From the NCBI GenBank assembly GCA_002027195.1, contig MWJO01000047.1, forward strand, positions 1 through 57,527: DNA of 57,527 nt. Reading direction: 5' to 3'. This document shows positions 10,852 through 19,668 of the stretch, one piece after another. Numbering within the stretch: the first letter of the stretch is position 1; every line of letters starts with the position of its first letter. The notes beneath the pieces are model-generated. The model was not told the DNA's origin, made no database searches, and saw only the letters and a program-made list of their open reading frames with translations. The translations under genes and the position numbers were made by a program. The DNA is from Streptomyces sp. GKU 895. Its GTDB lineage: Bacteria; Actinomycetota; Actinomycetes; Streptomycetales; Streptomycetaceae.

Positions 10852-10890
10852 AATGCCGCCGCACCCCTTCGCGTGGGGTGCGGCGGCATT
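10852..10890. terminator. Hairpin terminator after the HTH-MurA-like gene
   Basis: A 16-bp perfect stem (AATGCCGCCGCACCCC and its complement) with a 7-base loop lies 20 bp beyond the stop codon. Confidence 0.85.
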
Positions 10891-10960
10891 CGTGCGTGTT
10901 GAGCCGCCGCCGCCCACCACCACATCACGAGCGTCGGCTCTTCCTCGAGCACAGCGGCAT

Positions 10961-10974
10961 GTGACATAGTACTG
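10961..10974. promoter_or_regulatory. Putative GntR operator, copy 1 (GTGACAT-N-GYAC)
   Basis: GTGACATAGTACTG lies immediately before the first gene of the hydroxyproline operon, overlapping its likely -10 region. Two closely similar sequences occur at 13858-13871 (reverse orientation) and 15879-15890, just before later genes of the same cluster. Confidence 0.6.
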
Positions 10975-10976
10975 GC

Positions 10977-12140
10977 GTGACCAAGCGACTGACCTGCGAC
11001 GTCGTGGTAGTCGGAGCCGGGATGGCGGGCGCGGCCTGTGCCCTGTACGCCTCTCGTGCCGGCCTGGACGTCACCGTGGTGGACCGCGGCCCGGTGGCCG
11101 GGGGCACGACCGGTGCGGGTGAGGGCAATCTGCTGGTCTCCGACAAGGAGCCGGGGCCCGAGCTCGAACTCGCCCTGCTGTCGGGTCGGTTGTGGGGCGA
11201 ACTGGCCGCCGAGCCGGGGCTGGGGGCCGCCTTCGAGTACGAACCCAAGGGTGGCGTCGTCGTCGCCTCCACACCCGAGGGGCTCACCGCCCTGGAGGGG
11301 TTCGCCGCCGGGCAACGGGCGGCCGGGGTCGAGGCGCTGAGCGTCGATGCCCATCAACTCCGTGAGCTGGAGCCGTACTTGACGCCGGACACGGCCGGTG
11401 GCGTGCTCTACCCCCAGGACGCCCAGGTGATGCCGACCCTGGCCGCCGCGCACCTCCTACGCGCTTCAGGCGCACGCCTGTTGACGGGCTGGAACGTGAT
11501 CGACGTACCGCGCGGCGCCGACGGTGCCGTGCGCGGGGTGCGCACCGAGCGGGGCGAGATCCACGCGCCGACGGTCGTGAACGCGGCCGGCACCTGGGGC
11601 GGCGAACTCGCCGCGCTCGCCGGCGTGCACCTGCCCGTCCTCCCGCGGCGCGGCTTCGTCCTGGTCACCGAGCCGCTGCCGCGCCGGGTCCGGCACAAGG
11701 TGTACGCCGCCGACTATGTGGCCGACGTGGCCAGCGACTCGGCGGCGCTGCAGACCTCGCCGGTGGTGGAGGGCACGGCCGCCGGGCCGGTCCTGATCGG
11801 CGCGAGCCGGGAGCGGGTCGGCTTCGACCGCTCCTTCTCACTGCCCGCCGTACGGGCGCTGGCGGCGGGCGCGACCCGGCTGTTCCCGTTCCTGCAGGAC
11901 GTCCGGGCGATGCGCACCTACCTCGGCTTCCGCCCGTACATGCCCGACCACCTGCCCGCGATCGGCCCCGATCCACGCGTCCCCGGCCTCGTCCACGCCT
12001 GTGGGCACGAGGGCGCCGGCATCGGACTCGCCACCGGGACCGGGCAGTTGATCGCCGAGGTGCTGAGCGGCAAGGCGCCCGCGCTGGATCTGACGCCGTT
12101 CCGTCCCGACCGCTTCGCGCCCACCGAGGAGGACGTGTGA
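10977..12140 (+). CDS. FAD-dependent oxidoreductase, HcnC/D-hydroxyproline dehydrogenase subunit-like
   Basis: A DAO-family flavoprotein of 387 residues. The N-terminal dinucleotide-binding motif is VVVVGAGMAGAACALYASRAG (from about residue 9), and a typical C-terminal FAD-binding HACGHEGAGIGLATGTG segment is present. Together with the next two genes it makes the three-subunit HcnABC / heterotrimeric amino-acid dehydrogenase arrangement. In the context of a hydroxyproline epimerase and a DHDPS-family deaminase, the best assignment is the substrate-oxidising subunit of D-hydroxyproline dehydrogenase, which converts cis-4-hydroxy-D-proline to 1-pyrroline-4-hydroxy-2-carboxylate. The GTG start at 10977 follows the operator closely, so the transcript may be nearly leaderless. 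The 3' end overlaps the next gene by 4 bp (GTGA). Confidence 0.85.
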   Translation: MTKRLTCDVVVVGAGMAGAACALYASRAGLDVTVVDRGPVAGGTTGAGEGNLLVSDKEPGPELELALLSGRLWGELAAEPGLGAAFEYEPKGGVVVASTPEGLTALEGFAAGQRAAGVEALSVDAHQLRELEPYLTPDTAGGVLYPQDAQVMPTLAAAHLLRASGARLLTGWNVIDVPRGADGAVRGVRTERGEIHAPTVVNAAGTWGGELAALAGVHLPVLPRRGFVLVTEPLPRRVRHKVYAADYVADVASDSAALQTSPVVEGTAAGPVLIGASRERVGFDRSFSLPAVRALAAGATRLFPFLQDVRAMRTYLGFRPYMPDHLPAIGPDPRVPGLVHACGHEGAGIGLATGTGQLIAEVLSGKAPALDLTPFRPDRFAPTEEDV

Positions 12141-12436
12141 ACCCGCTGGAGCTGGTCCGGGCCCGTCCCGGACCTCCGTTCACCGTCACGCTCGACGGGC
12201 GCGCGATCGAGGCGCTGCCCGGCCAGACCGTCGCCGCCGCGCTCTGGACGGCCGGGATCACCTCGTGGCGGAGCACCCGCGGCGAGGGGCGTCCGCGGGG
12301 CGTCTTCTGCGGCATCGGCGTCTGCTACGACTGCCTGGTCACCGTCAACGACCGCCCCAACCAAAGGGCTTGTCTCGTTCCGCTGAAGCCGGGCGACGCG
12401 ATCCGCACACAGGAGGGGACGGGTCATGACGTCTGA
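12137..12436 (+). CDS. (2Fe-2S)-binding subunit of the dehydrogenase complex
   Basis: A 99-residue ferredoxin-like subunit of the HcnA type. The cysteine set is in FCGIGVCYDCLVTV and a later RACL, the plant-type [2Fe-2S] pattern C-x4-C-x2-C...C. It overlaps the upstream FAD subunit gene by GTGA and the downstream FAD/NAD-binding subunit gene by 11 bp, so the three are co-translated. It probably passes electrons between the two flavin subunits of the hydroxyproline dehydrogenase. Confidence 0.86.
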   Translation: MNPLELVRARPGPPFTVTLDGRAIEALPGQTVAAALWTAGITSWRSTRGEGRPRGVFCGIGVCYDCLVTVNDRPNQRACLVPLKPGDAIRTQEGTGHDV

Positions 12437-13847
12437 ACGGCCGCATCTGGCGGTGATCGGCGCCGGCCCCGCGGGGCTGGCCGCCACGCTGGCGGCCGCC
12501 CGGCACGGCCTACGGGTCACCCTCGTCGACTCGGCGCCCGAAGCGGGCGGCCAGTTCTACCGGCAGCCCGCCCGCGAGCTCCGCGCACGACACCCCGAGG
12601 CCCTGCACCACGAGTGGCGGACCTGGGAGCGGCTGCGGGACGGCCTGCGGGAGCATCAACACCGGGGTTCTGTCGTGCACTTGACCGGCCATCACGTCTG
12701 GCTCGTCGAGCGGCGCTCCGGTGGGTTCACCGTGCACGCGCTGCTCGGGCCGGAGGAGACCGAACCGGCCGAGGTGCGCGCGGACGCCGTACTGCTGGCC
12801 ACCGGTGGCTACGAGAAGGTGCTGCCCTTCCCCGGCTGGACCCTGCCGGGTGTCGTCACCGCGGGCGGCGCGCAGGCCCTGCTCAAGGGCACCCTCTCGG
12901 TGAGCGGACGCACCGCCGTCGTCGCCGGGACCGGGCCGCTGCTCCTGCCCGTCGCCACCGGGCTCGCGGCGGCGGGCGTCCGGGTGGCGGCGCTGGTGGA
13001 GTCCGCCGACCCCCGGGACTTCGTACGACGGTCACGCGCGCTGTCCGCCCGACCCGCCAAGCTCGCCGAAGGCGCCCGGTATGCCGCCCGGTTGGCCCGG
13101 CACCGGGTGCGCACCCTGGTCCATCACACCGTGGTCGAGGCCCACGGCACGGACCGGCTGGAGGCCGTGACCGTCGCCGCGCTCGACCGCTCCGGACGGG
13201 TCCGGCCCGGCACCGGACGCCGTATCGGCTGCGACACCCTGGCCGTCGGCCACGGCATGCTGCCGCACACCGATCTCGCCCAGGGGCTGGGGTGCCGGAT
13301 CGACGGGACCGCGGTGCACGTGGACGACGAGCAGCGCACCGATGTGCCGGGCGTGTGGGCGGCGGGCGAGGCCACCGGCATCGGGGGCGCGGCTCTCGCG
13401 CTCGCCGAGGGGCACATCGCCGGGCGGTCGATCGCCGCACGCCTGACGGGAGTCGAGCCGGACCCGCACGACTGGGCCGGTGCGGCGCGGGCCCGCACGG
13501 CGCTCCGGAGGTTCTTCGCCGCGCTCGACGAGGTCTGCGCGCCGCCCGCGCACTGGACCGGGCAGATCACCGACGACACGGTGGTGTGCCGCTGCGAGGA
13601 GGTGACCGGCGGCGCGATCCGCGAGGCCGTGACCGGGCTGGGCGCCGGGGACCAGCGGACCGTGAAGCTGCTGACGCGGGCCGGGATGGGCTGGTGCCAG
13701 GGGCGGATGTGCGGTTCCGCGGTGGCCGGGCTGGCCGGCTGCCCCGAGACGGCCGCACGCCGGCCGTTCGCCCGCCCGGTACCGCTGGGCGTGCTCGCCC
13801 GGGCCGGGGAGGCCCCGGAGGCCGTCCTGCCGGAGACCGACGTCTAG
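12426..13847 (+). CDS. FAD/NAD(P)-binding dehydrogenase subunit with BFD-like [2Fe-2S] domain (HcnB-like)
   Basis: A 473-residue pyridine-nucleotide-disulfide-oxidoreductase-type flavoprotein. The N-terminal FAD motif is LAVIGAGPAGLAATLAAARHG. A second GxGxxA-type motif is near TAVVAGTGPLLLPVATG, and the GVWAAGEATGIGGAALALAEG segment contacts FAD. The C-terminal part has a bacterioferritin-associated-ferredoxin-like cysteine set (VCRCEEVTGG ... GMGWCQGRMCG). This is the large electron-transfer subunit of the same heterotrimer. It overlaps the [2Fe-2S] subunit and ends 47 bp before the deaminase gene. Confidence 0.85.
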   Translation: MTSERPHLAVIGAGPAGLAATLAAARHGLRVTLVDSAPEAGGQFYRQPARELRARHPEALHHEWRTWERLRDGLREHQHRGSVVHLTGHHVWLVERRSGGFTVHALLGPEETEPAEVRADAVLLATGGYEKVLPFPGWTLPGVVTAGGAQALLKGTLSVSGRTAVVAGTGPLLLPVATGLAAAGVRVAALVESADPRDFVRRSRALSARPAKLAEGARYAARLARHRVRTLVHHTVVEAHGTDRLEAVTVAALDRSGRVRPGTGRRIGCDTLAVGHGMLPHTDLAQGLGCRIDGTAVHVDDEQRTDVPGVWAAGEATGIGGAALALAEGHIAGRSIAARLTGVEPDPHDWAGAARARTALRRFFAALDEVCAPPAHWTGQITDDTVVCRCEEVTGGAIREAVTGLGAGDQRTVKLLTRAGMGWCQGRMCGSAVAGLAGCPETAARRPFARPVPLGVLARAGEAPEAVLPETDV

Positions 13848-13857
13848 CCCTACATAT

Positions 13858-13871
13858 CAGTGCCATGTCAC
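13858..13871. promoter_or_regulatory. Putative GntR operator, copy 2 (reverse orientation)
   Basis: CAGTGCCATGTCAC reads GTGACATGGCACTG on the minus strand and matches copy 1 at 11 of the first 12 positions apart from the variable base. It lies between the dehydrogenase genes and the deaminase gene, which suggests an internal regulated promoter. Confidence 0.6.
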
Positions 13872-13894
13872 ACCCCATCAAAGGAGGGCTCCCG

Positions 13895-14794
13895 ATGACC
13901 ACCACCCCGCAGACCCGCCCCTGGCGCGGTGTCCTCGTCGCCACCGCGCTGCCGCTGGGCGACGACCTCTCCGTCGACTACGACAAGTACGCCGAGCACT
14001 GCGCCTGGCTGGTCGAGAACGGCTGCGACGGCGTCGTGCCGAACGGCTCCCTCGGCGAGTACCAGGTGCTCACCCCCGAGGAGCGCGCCAGGGTCGTCGA
14101 GACGGCCGTGGCCGCGATCGGCGGCGAGCGGGTGATGCCGGGGGTCGCCGCCTACGGCTCGGCCGAATCCCGCCGCTGGGCCGAGCAGGCGCGGGACGCC
14201 GGGTGTGCCGCGGTGATGCTGCTGCCGCCCAACGCGTACCGCGCCGACGAGCGTTCGGTGCTGGCGCACTACGCCGAGGTCGCGAAGGCGGGCGTGCCGG
14301 TGGTGGCGTACAACAACCCGATCGACACCAAGGTCGACCTGGTGCCGGAGCTGCTGGCGAAGCTGCACGGCGAGGGACACATCCAGGCCGTCAAGGAGTT
14401 CTCCGGCGATGTCCGACGCGCCTACCAGCTCGCCGAACTCGCCCCGGAGCTGGACCTGTTGATCGGTGCCGACGACGTCCTGCTGGAGCTGGCGGTAGCC
14501 GGGGCGGTGGGCTGGGTCGCCGGCTACCCGAACGCGCTGCCGCGCGCGAGCGTCGAGCTGTACCGCGCGGCCGTCGCCGGGGACCTCGGCACCGCCAAGA
14601 AGCTCTACGAGCAACTGCACCCGCTGCTGCGCTGGGACTCCAAGGTCGAGTTCGTGCAGGCGATCAAACTGTCCATGGACGTCGTCGGCCGGCACGGCGG
14701 TGCCTGCCGGCCGCCGCGGGTGCCGCTGCTGCCCGCGCAGGAGGCCACTGTGCGGACCGCCACGGAGAAGGCCGTCGCCGCCGGACTCGCGTAA
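13895..14794 (+). CDS. Dihydrodipicolinate synthase family protein, probable pyrroline-hydroxy-carboxylate deaminase
   Basis: A class I aldolase-fold protein of 299 residues. The Schiff-base lysine is in QAVKEFSGD (about Lys167) and the family tyrosine in VVAYNNP (about Tyr139). The N-terminal substrate loop is VPNGSLGEYQ rather than the G-TTGE of lysine-biosynthetic DapA, which argues for a catabolic role. In the 4-hydroxyproline pathway a DHDPS-family enzyme deaminates and dehydrates 1-pyrroline-4-hydroxy-2-carboxylate to 2-oxoglutarate semialdehyde, and this gene is in the right place for that step. The ATG at 13895 follows a strong AAAGGAGG. The gene is 37 bp from the epimerase gene. Confidence 0.85.
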   Translation: MTTTPQTRPWRGVLVATALPLGDDLSVDYDKYAEHCAWLVENGCDGVVPNGSLGEYQVLTPEERARVVETAVAAIGGERVMPGVAAYGSAESRRWAEQARDAGCAAVMLLPPNAYRADERSVLAHYAEVAKAGVPVVAYNNPIDTKVDLVPELLAKLHGEGHIQAVKEFSGDVRRAYQLAELAPELDLLIGADDVLLELAVAGAVGWVAGYPNALPRASVELYRAAVAGDLGTAKKLYEQLHPLLRWDSKVEFVQAIKLSMDVVGRHGGACRPPRVPLLPAQEATVRTATEKAVAAGLA

Positions 14795-14831
14795 CCCCCC
14801 GGCCCCCGCAGCTCGCGAAGGAGACCGCACC

Positions 14832-15833
14832 ATGCGCAGCAAACTCGTCCTGCACGCCGTCGACTCGCACACCGAGGGCATGCCCACCCGGGTGATCACC
14901 GGCGGCATCGGCTCGATCCCGGGCGCCACGATGAACGAGCGGCGGCTGTACTTCCGTGAACACCGCGACGACATCAAGCAGTTGCTGATGAACGAGCCGC
15001 GCGGGCACTCCGCGATGAGCGGCGCGATCCTCCAGCCGCCGACCCGCCCCGACTGCGACTGGGGTGTGGTCTACATCGAGGTCTCCGGGTACCTCCCGAT
15101 GTGCGGGCACGGCACGATCGGCGTGGCGACCGTGCTCGTGGAGACCGGGATGGTCGAGGTCGTCGAGCCCGTCACCACCATCCGGCTCGACACCCCGGCG
15201 GGCCTGGTCGTCGCCGAGGTCGAGGTGGTGGACGGCGCCGCGAAGGCGGTCACGCTCCAGAACGTGCCGTCGTACTCCGTGGCCCTCGACCGCAAGATCA
15301 CGCTCGCCGACGGGCGCACGGTGACCTATGACATGGCGTACGGCGGCAACTTCTACGCCATCCTGCCGCTGGAGCAGTTCGGCCTGCCCTTCGACCGTGC
15401 CCGCAAGGACGAGATCCTCGCCGCCGGGCTGTCGCTCATGGCGGCGATCAACGCCGAGGAGGAGCCCGTCCACCCCGAGGACCCGTCCATCCGCGGCTGT
15501 CACCACGTCCATCTGATCGCTCCCGGCGCCACCGCCCGGCACTCCCGGCACGCCATGGCCATCCACCCCGGCTGGTTCGACCGCTCCCCCTGCGGCACCG
15601 GCACCAGCGCCCGCATGGCCCAGCTGCACGCGCGCGGTGAACTCCCCCTGCACACCGAGTTCGTGAACGAGTCCTTCATCGGCACCCGGTTCACCGGCCG
15701 CCTCCTCGGCACCACGGAGGTCGCCGGACGCCCGGCCGTCCTGCCCAGCTTCACCGGCCGCGCCTGGATCACCGGCACCGCGCAGTACCTGCTCGACCCG
15801 TCCGACCCGTTCCCGGCCGGGTTCGTCCTCTAG
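14832..15833 (+). CDS. 4-hydroxyproline 2-epimerase (proline racemase family)
   Basis: A 333-residue cofactor-independent epimerase. Both catalytic cysteines are present: MCGHGT (Cys91) and SPCGTGT (Cys254). This two-Cys pattern fits hydroxyproline/proline epimerases and excludes the Thr-containing dehydratase subgroup. It probably converts trans-4-hydroxy-L-proline to cis-4-hydroxy-D-proline for the dehydrogenase encoded by the first three genes. The ATG has GAAGGAG upstream. The last pathway enzyme (2-oxoglutarate semialdehyde dehydrogenase) is not in this window. Confidence 0.9.
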   Translation: MRSKLVLHAVDSHTEGMPTRVITGGIGSIPGATMNERRLYFREHRDDIKQLLMNEPRGHSAMSGAILQPPTRPDCDWGVVYIEVSGYLPMCGHGTIGVATVLVETGMVEVVEPVTTIRLDTPAGLVVAEVEVVDGAAKAVTLQNVPSYSVALDRKITLADGRTVTYDMAYGGNFYAILPLEQFGLPFDRARKDEILAAGLSLMAAINAEEEPVHPEDPSIRGCHHVHLIAPGATARHSRHAMAIHPGWFDRSPCGTGTSARMAQLHARGELPLHTEFVNESFIGTRFTGRLLGTTEVAGRPAVLPSFTGRAWITGTAQYLLDPSDPFPAGFVL

Positions 15834-15878
15834 ACCACGGGTCGGCCCTGCGGTGTGCCGCGTAGATACTGGTGGTGC

Positions 15879-15890
15879 GTGACATTGCAC
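15879..15890. promoter_or_regulatory. Putative GntR operator, copy 3
   Basis: GTGACATTGCAC lies 40 bp upstream of the gntR start and matches the two other copies around a variable eighth base. The position fits autoregulation. Confidence 0.6.
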
Positions 15891-15930
15891 ACCCAAGGCG
15901 CCTCACGCCCGCACGAGGAGACTCCACACC

Positions 15931-16651
15931 ATGGCCGCCACCCAGCCCAGCAGCCCGCCGGCCGCTCCCGCCACGCCCGCCCTGCCCACGCTCGGCGGCA
16001 AGAAGAGCAGCTACCGCGAGCGGGTCGCCGACGCGCTGCGGGCCGCGCTGATCGCCGGTGAGCTGCTGCCCGGCGCGGTCTACTCCGCGCGGCCCTCGCC
16101 GCCCGCTTCGGCGTCTCGGCGACCCCGGTGCGCGAGGCGATGCTGGACCTGGTCAAGGAGGGCCTGGTCGACACCGTCCCCAACAAGGGGTTCCGGGTCA
16201 GCGAGGTCTCCGACCAGCAGCTCGACGAGTACACGCACGTCCGGCGGCTCATCGAGATCCCGACCGTGGTGGGCCTGGCCGGGACCGCCGCCCCGGTCCA
16301 GCTGGAGGCGCTGCGTCCGGCGCCCGCGAGATCGTGCGGGCCGCCGCGGCCGGTGACCTCGTCGCCTACGTCGAGGCCGACACCCGCTTCCACCTCGGCC
16401 TGCTCGCCCTCGCGGGCAACGCCCACCTCGTCGAGGTCGTCCGCGACCTGCGCGCCCGCTCCCGCCTGTACGGGCTGACCGCGCTCGTGGAGGCGGGCCG
16501 GCTGCTGGCCTCCGCCGAGGAGCACCTCGAACTCCTCGACGCGCTGATCGCCCGCGACGAGAAGGCGGTGCACGAGGTCATGACCCGCCACCTCGGCCAC
16601 GTCCGCGGTCTGTGGGCGGCGCGGCAGGACGGCGGCCGCGAAGGGAGATGA
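15931..16651 (+). pseudogene. GntR-family regulator (FCD domain), two frameshifts
   Basis: Three successive frames add up to one FCD-type GntR regulator of about 240 residues. Frame 1 gives KSSYRERVADALRAALIAGELLPG (start of the winged helix). Frame 2 gives TPVREAMLDLVKEGLVDT and NKGFRVSEVS. Frame 3 gives AREIVRAAAAGDLVAYVEAD with FCD ligand positions (DTRFHLGLLALAGN; EEHLELLDALIARDEKAV; MTRHLGHV). The breaks are near 16091 (restoring one C gives ...SAPALAARFGVS) and near 16318 (restoring one C gives LRPGAREIV). Both are one-base losses next to CCGG. It is the last gene of the hydroxyproline cluster and is probably its regulator. The reading frame is otherwise intact, so sequence error is likely. 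Confidence 0.82.
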
Positions 16652-16727
16652 CGGTGACAGGGGGCGCCCCTTCGGGCACGCGGCCCGTGGCCACCGGGCA
16701 CCCCCTCGCCAACAGTCGGCGTCGGAC

Positions 16728-18935
16728 TCAGCGCACGGACGCCTTGTCCCGCTCCGCCTCTTCCTCCTCCGCCGCCCCGGCCGCCGCACGTGCCGGCAGC
16801 TTCGCCCCCTCGATGTCGACGTCCGGTGTGACGCGGTCCAGCCAGCCCGGCAGTCCCCAGGCCCGGCGGCCGAGCAGTGCCATGGCCGCGGGCACGAGGG
16901 TCATGCGGACGACGAACGCGTCGACGAACACACCGAACGCCAGGGCGAAACCGATGGACTTGATGATCGGGTCGTGGTTGAAGACGAACCCTCCGAAGAC
17001 CGCGACCATGATGAGCGCGGCGGCGCTGACGACCCGTCCGCTGCGTGCCATGCCCTGGGTCACGGCCTCGGTGGCGTCGCCGGTGTGCTCGTAGTGCTCG
17101 CGCATCCGGCTGACGAGGAACACCTCGTAGTCCATGGCCAGTCCGAACAGCACGCCGATGAGGAGGACCGGCAGGAAGCTGGTGACCGGTCCCGCGGAGG
17201 GGATGTCGAGCACGCCGTTCAGGTGGCCGTCCTGGAAGACCCAGACCGTGGCGCCCAGGGAAGCGGCGACCGACAGCAGGAAGCCCAGGGCCGCTTTCAC
17301 CGGCACCAGCAGTGACCGGAAGGCGATGGTCAGCAGGATCAGCGCGAGGATCACGATGATGGCGATGAACAGCGGCAGCGCGTCGGAGAGTTTGCCCGCC
17401 ACGTCGATCGCGGCGGCCGTCTGCCCGGCGATGTAGAGGGTGCCGCCCGCCTTCTCGACGGTGCCCGCGTTCTCCCGCAGCCGGTGCACCAGGTCGGTGG
17501 TGGCCTGCGCGTCGGGCCCGGTCTTCGGGACCACGGCGATGACGGCGAGGGTGGAGTCGGCGTTGGTGACGGGCGGGGCGGCGACCGCCACCCCTCGGTC
17601 GCCCGCGAGGGCCGTCCGCAGCCCGGTCACGGTGGTCGTACGGTCGCCGGCCGGGACCCCGTCGAGGTCGACGACGGCCGTCAGCGTGGCGTTGAAGCCG
17701 GGTCCGAAGCCGTCCGTCAGCAGGTCGTAGCTCTTGTGCTGGGTGCTGTCCACGGGCTGCGAGGCGTTGCTCGGCAGCCCGAGCCGCAGATCGCGGGCGG
17801 GCGCGGCGAGCGCGAGCAGGCCGATCACCCCGGCGAGCAGCACGAGCAGCGGCTTGCGGGTGACGGCCCGTCCCCAGGCCAGCCCCCAGGCGCCGGGCGT
17901 GCGTTCGCGCCCCTCGGTCCGCCGGGTCCGCGGCCGCAGCCGATCGCCGAGGAAGCCGAGGGCGGCGGGTACGAGGCTGACGGCGACCAGCACCGCGAGC
18001 GCGACGGTGGCCGCGGCGGACAGGCCCATCACGGTCAGGAAGGGGATACCGGTGACCGCGAGCGCGGCCAGCGCGATGATGACGGTCGCGCCGGCGAAGA
18101 CGACCGCGCCACCGGCGGTGGCCACGGCACGCGCGATGGAGTCCTCGACGTCCTGGTCGGGTTCGGCGAGTTGCTCGCGGTGGCGGGAGATGATGAACAG
18201 GGCGTAGTCGATGCCGACGGCCAGCCCGATCATCAGGGCGAGGACGGTGGCGGTGGACGTCATCTCGACGTACCGGGTCATGAACTCGACGCCCAGGACG
18301 CCGATCGCCACCCCCACCAGCGCGGTGAGCAGCGGCAGCCCGGCGGCGACCAGGGAGCCCAGGGCCAGGGCGAGGACGGCGAAGGCGACGACCACACCGA
18401 CGATCTCGGCGGGTCCGCCGACCTCGGTCTTGGCCTCCATCGCGGAGCCGCCGAACTCGACCTCCAGACCGGCGTCGCGGGCCTGTGCCATCGCGTCCGA
18501 CAGGGTGTCCTTGGCCTCCTGCGTCACGTCGCTGGCCTGCTGTCCGAAGCGGACGTCCGCGTAGCCGATCCGCTGGTCGGCAGAGACGGTCCGGGCCTTG
18601 AACGGGTCGGCGACGTCCACCACACCGGGCACCCCGGCGGCCTTCTTCAGGCTCGCCTCCAGGGCCGCCGAGGTCTTCGGCCCGGTGAGCTTCTCGCCCT
18701 CGGGCGCTGCGAAGACGACCCGCGCGACGCCGCCCGCCGCCTCGGGGAACTTCTCCTTCAGCATGTCCTGCGCCTGCTGCGACTCGATGCCCGGCACCGA
18801 GAACTCGGTCGTCACCTTGCCGTGCAGGGTGATCCCGAGGCCGCCGACGACGGCGAGCAGCAGCACCCAGGCAGCAACGACCCGGCCGCGGCGGCGTATC
18901 GCCCAGCGCGCCCACGTGTACAGGCGTGACGCCAT
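16728..18935 (-). CDS. MMPL-family (RND) transporter
   Basis: An inner-membrane RND superfamily exporter of 735 residues in the usual MMPL layout. There is an N-terminal helix (VVAAWVLLLAVVGGLGITL), a large extracellular loop (about residues 45-180), five to six helices, a second helix-loop-helices repeat, and a charged C-terminal tail (AAEEEEAERDK). The intramembrane motif GLAVGIDYALFIISRHREQL and its counterpart FGLAMDYEVFLVSRMREH carry the conserved Asp-Tyr residues used for proton coupling. The ATG at 18935 is chosen over upstream starts that run through the operator. It is divergent from the tetR gene with one perfect palindrome in between, so it is probably repressed by that regulator and induced by its own substrate. 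The substrate (lipid, antibiotic or pigment) is unknown. Confidence 0.93.
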   Translation of the reverse strand: MASRLYTWARWAIRRRGRVVAAWVLLLAVVGGLGITLHGKVTTEFSVPGIESQQAQDMLKEKFPEAAGGVARVVFAAPEGEKLTGPKTSAALEASLKKAAGVPGVVDVADPFKARTVSADQRIGYADVRFGQQASDVTQEAKDTLSDAMAQARDAGLEVEFGGSAMEAKTEVGGPAEIVGVVVAFAVLALALGSLVAAGLPLLTALVGVAIGVLGVEFMTRYVEMTSTATVLALMIGLAVGIDYALFIISRHREQLAEPDQDVEDSIARAVATAGGAVVFAGATVIIALAALAVTGIPFLTVMGLSAAATVALAVLVAVSLVPAALGFLGDRLRPRTRRTEGRERTPGAWGLAWGRAVTRKPLLVLLAGVIGLLALAAPARDLRLGLPSNASQPVDSTQHKSYDLLTDGFGPGFNATLTAVVDLDGVPAGDRTTTVTGLRTALAGDRGVAVAAPPVTNADSTLAVIAVVPKTGPDAQATTDLVHRLRENAGTVEKAGGTLYIAGQTAAAIDVAGKLSDALPLFIAIIVILALILLTIAFRSLLVPVKAALGFLLSVAASLGATVWVFQDGHLNGVLDIPSAGPVTSFLPVLLIGVLFGLAMDYEVFLVSRMREHYEHTGDATEAVTQGMARSGRVVSAAALIMVAVFGGFVFNHDPIIKSIGFALAFGVFVDAFVVRMTLVPAAMALLGRRAWGLPGWLDRVTPDVDIEGAKLPARAAAGAAEEEEAERDKASVR

Positions 18936-18977
18936 GTTCGTTCTTCCCCTCGCTCGACTCATTACACCGTACGGCAT

Positions 18978-18997
18978 TTTTACAGTCGACTGTAAAA
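18978..18997. promoter_or_regulatory. 20-bp perfect palindrome, TetR operator
   Basis: TTTTACAGTCGACTGTAAAA is a perfect inverted repeat midway between the divergent MMPL and tetR starts. A related half-site (CACTGTCAGTGGTAAA) follows toward tetR. Its position over both likely promoters makes it the probable operator of the adjacent TetR protein. Confidence 0.85.
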
Positions 18998-19022
18998 TCA
19001 CTGTCAGTGGTAAAGTTCCGGC

Positions 19023-19604
19023 ATGATGAGCGAGGGTCTGCGCGAACGGTCCAAGGCGCGGCGCAGGGAGGCGATCCTCCGCGCGGCGTACGAGCTGTTC
19101 GCCGACCGTGGCTTCGAGGCGACGACGATCGCCGACATCGCGGCGGCGGCGGAGGTCTCCCCGCGTACCGTCACGCTCTACTTCCCGTCGAAGCTGGAGC
19201 TGGCGATGTCCCACTTCGACGCGGCGGCGGACCGGCTGGCCACGGCGTTGCGGGAGCGGAAAGACGGCTGGACGACCCTGGACGCGCTGGAGGCGTGGCT
19301 GCGCGCGGACTTCGCCGACGCGGACGATCTGGACGACCTCCACGACCGCATGCTCGACCTCAACCCGCAGCTCAGGGCCGTCATCAACGTCCGCCTGACA
19401 GAGGTCATCCAGGAGGGCGCCCGCATCCTCGCCGAGGAACGCGGCGACGCGCCGGACGACTTCGGGCCCAGGATGGCGGCGGCCGCTGCCGCGGCGGTCG
19501 TCAGCGAGGTGTGCCATCACACCCAGGAGGCGAACATCGACCGGGCGATCGCCTTCCTGCGCGCGGGACTCGCAACCCTCGACGGCGAGCCAGCCGGCTC
19601 CTGA
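19023..19604 (+). CDS. TetR-family transcriptional regulator
   Basis: A 193-residue repressor. The helix-turn-helix is in residues about 12-55: REAILRAAYELFADRGFEAT, then TTIADIAAAAEVSPRTVTLYFPSK. A helical ligand-binding domain follows. The ATG at 19023 lies 25 bp after the palindrome. It is divergent from the MMPL exporter, the standard arrangement for a drug- or lipid-responsive repressor-exporter pair. It probably also represses itself. The effector is unknown. Confidence 0.92.
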   Translation: MMSEGLRERSKARRREAILRAAYELFADRGFEATTIADIAAAAEVSPRTVTLYFPSKLELAMSHFDAAADRLATALRERKDGWTTLDALEAWLRADFADADDLDDLHDRMLDLNPQLRAVINVRLTEVIQEGARILAEERGDAPDDFGPRMAAAAAAAVVSEVCHHTQEANIDRAIAFLRAGLATLDGEPAGS

Positions 19605-19668
19605 CGCGGGTCCCGCGGTGCGGCAGCGGCGTCCGAAGCCGGTGGCGGCCGATGAGGTCGGAGCGGGG

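Noticed and set aside
9246..11453. 735-codon open frame on the minus strand
   Set aside because: Antisense to the HTH-MurA-like gene and the start of the FAD oxidoreductase gene; crosses a terminator; composition is shadow-like.
16058..16651. Separate short genes in place of one gntR
   Set aside because: The three frames carry consecutive parts of one GntR-FCD protein with no internal ribosome sites.
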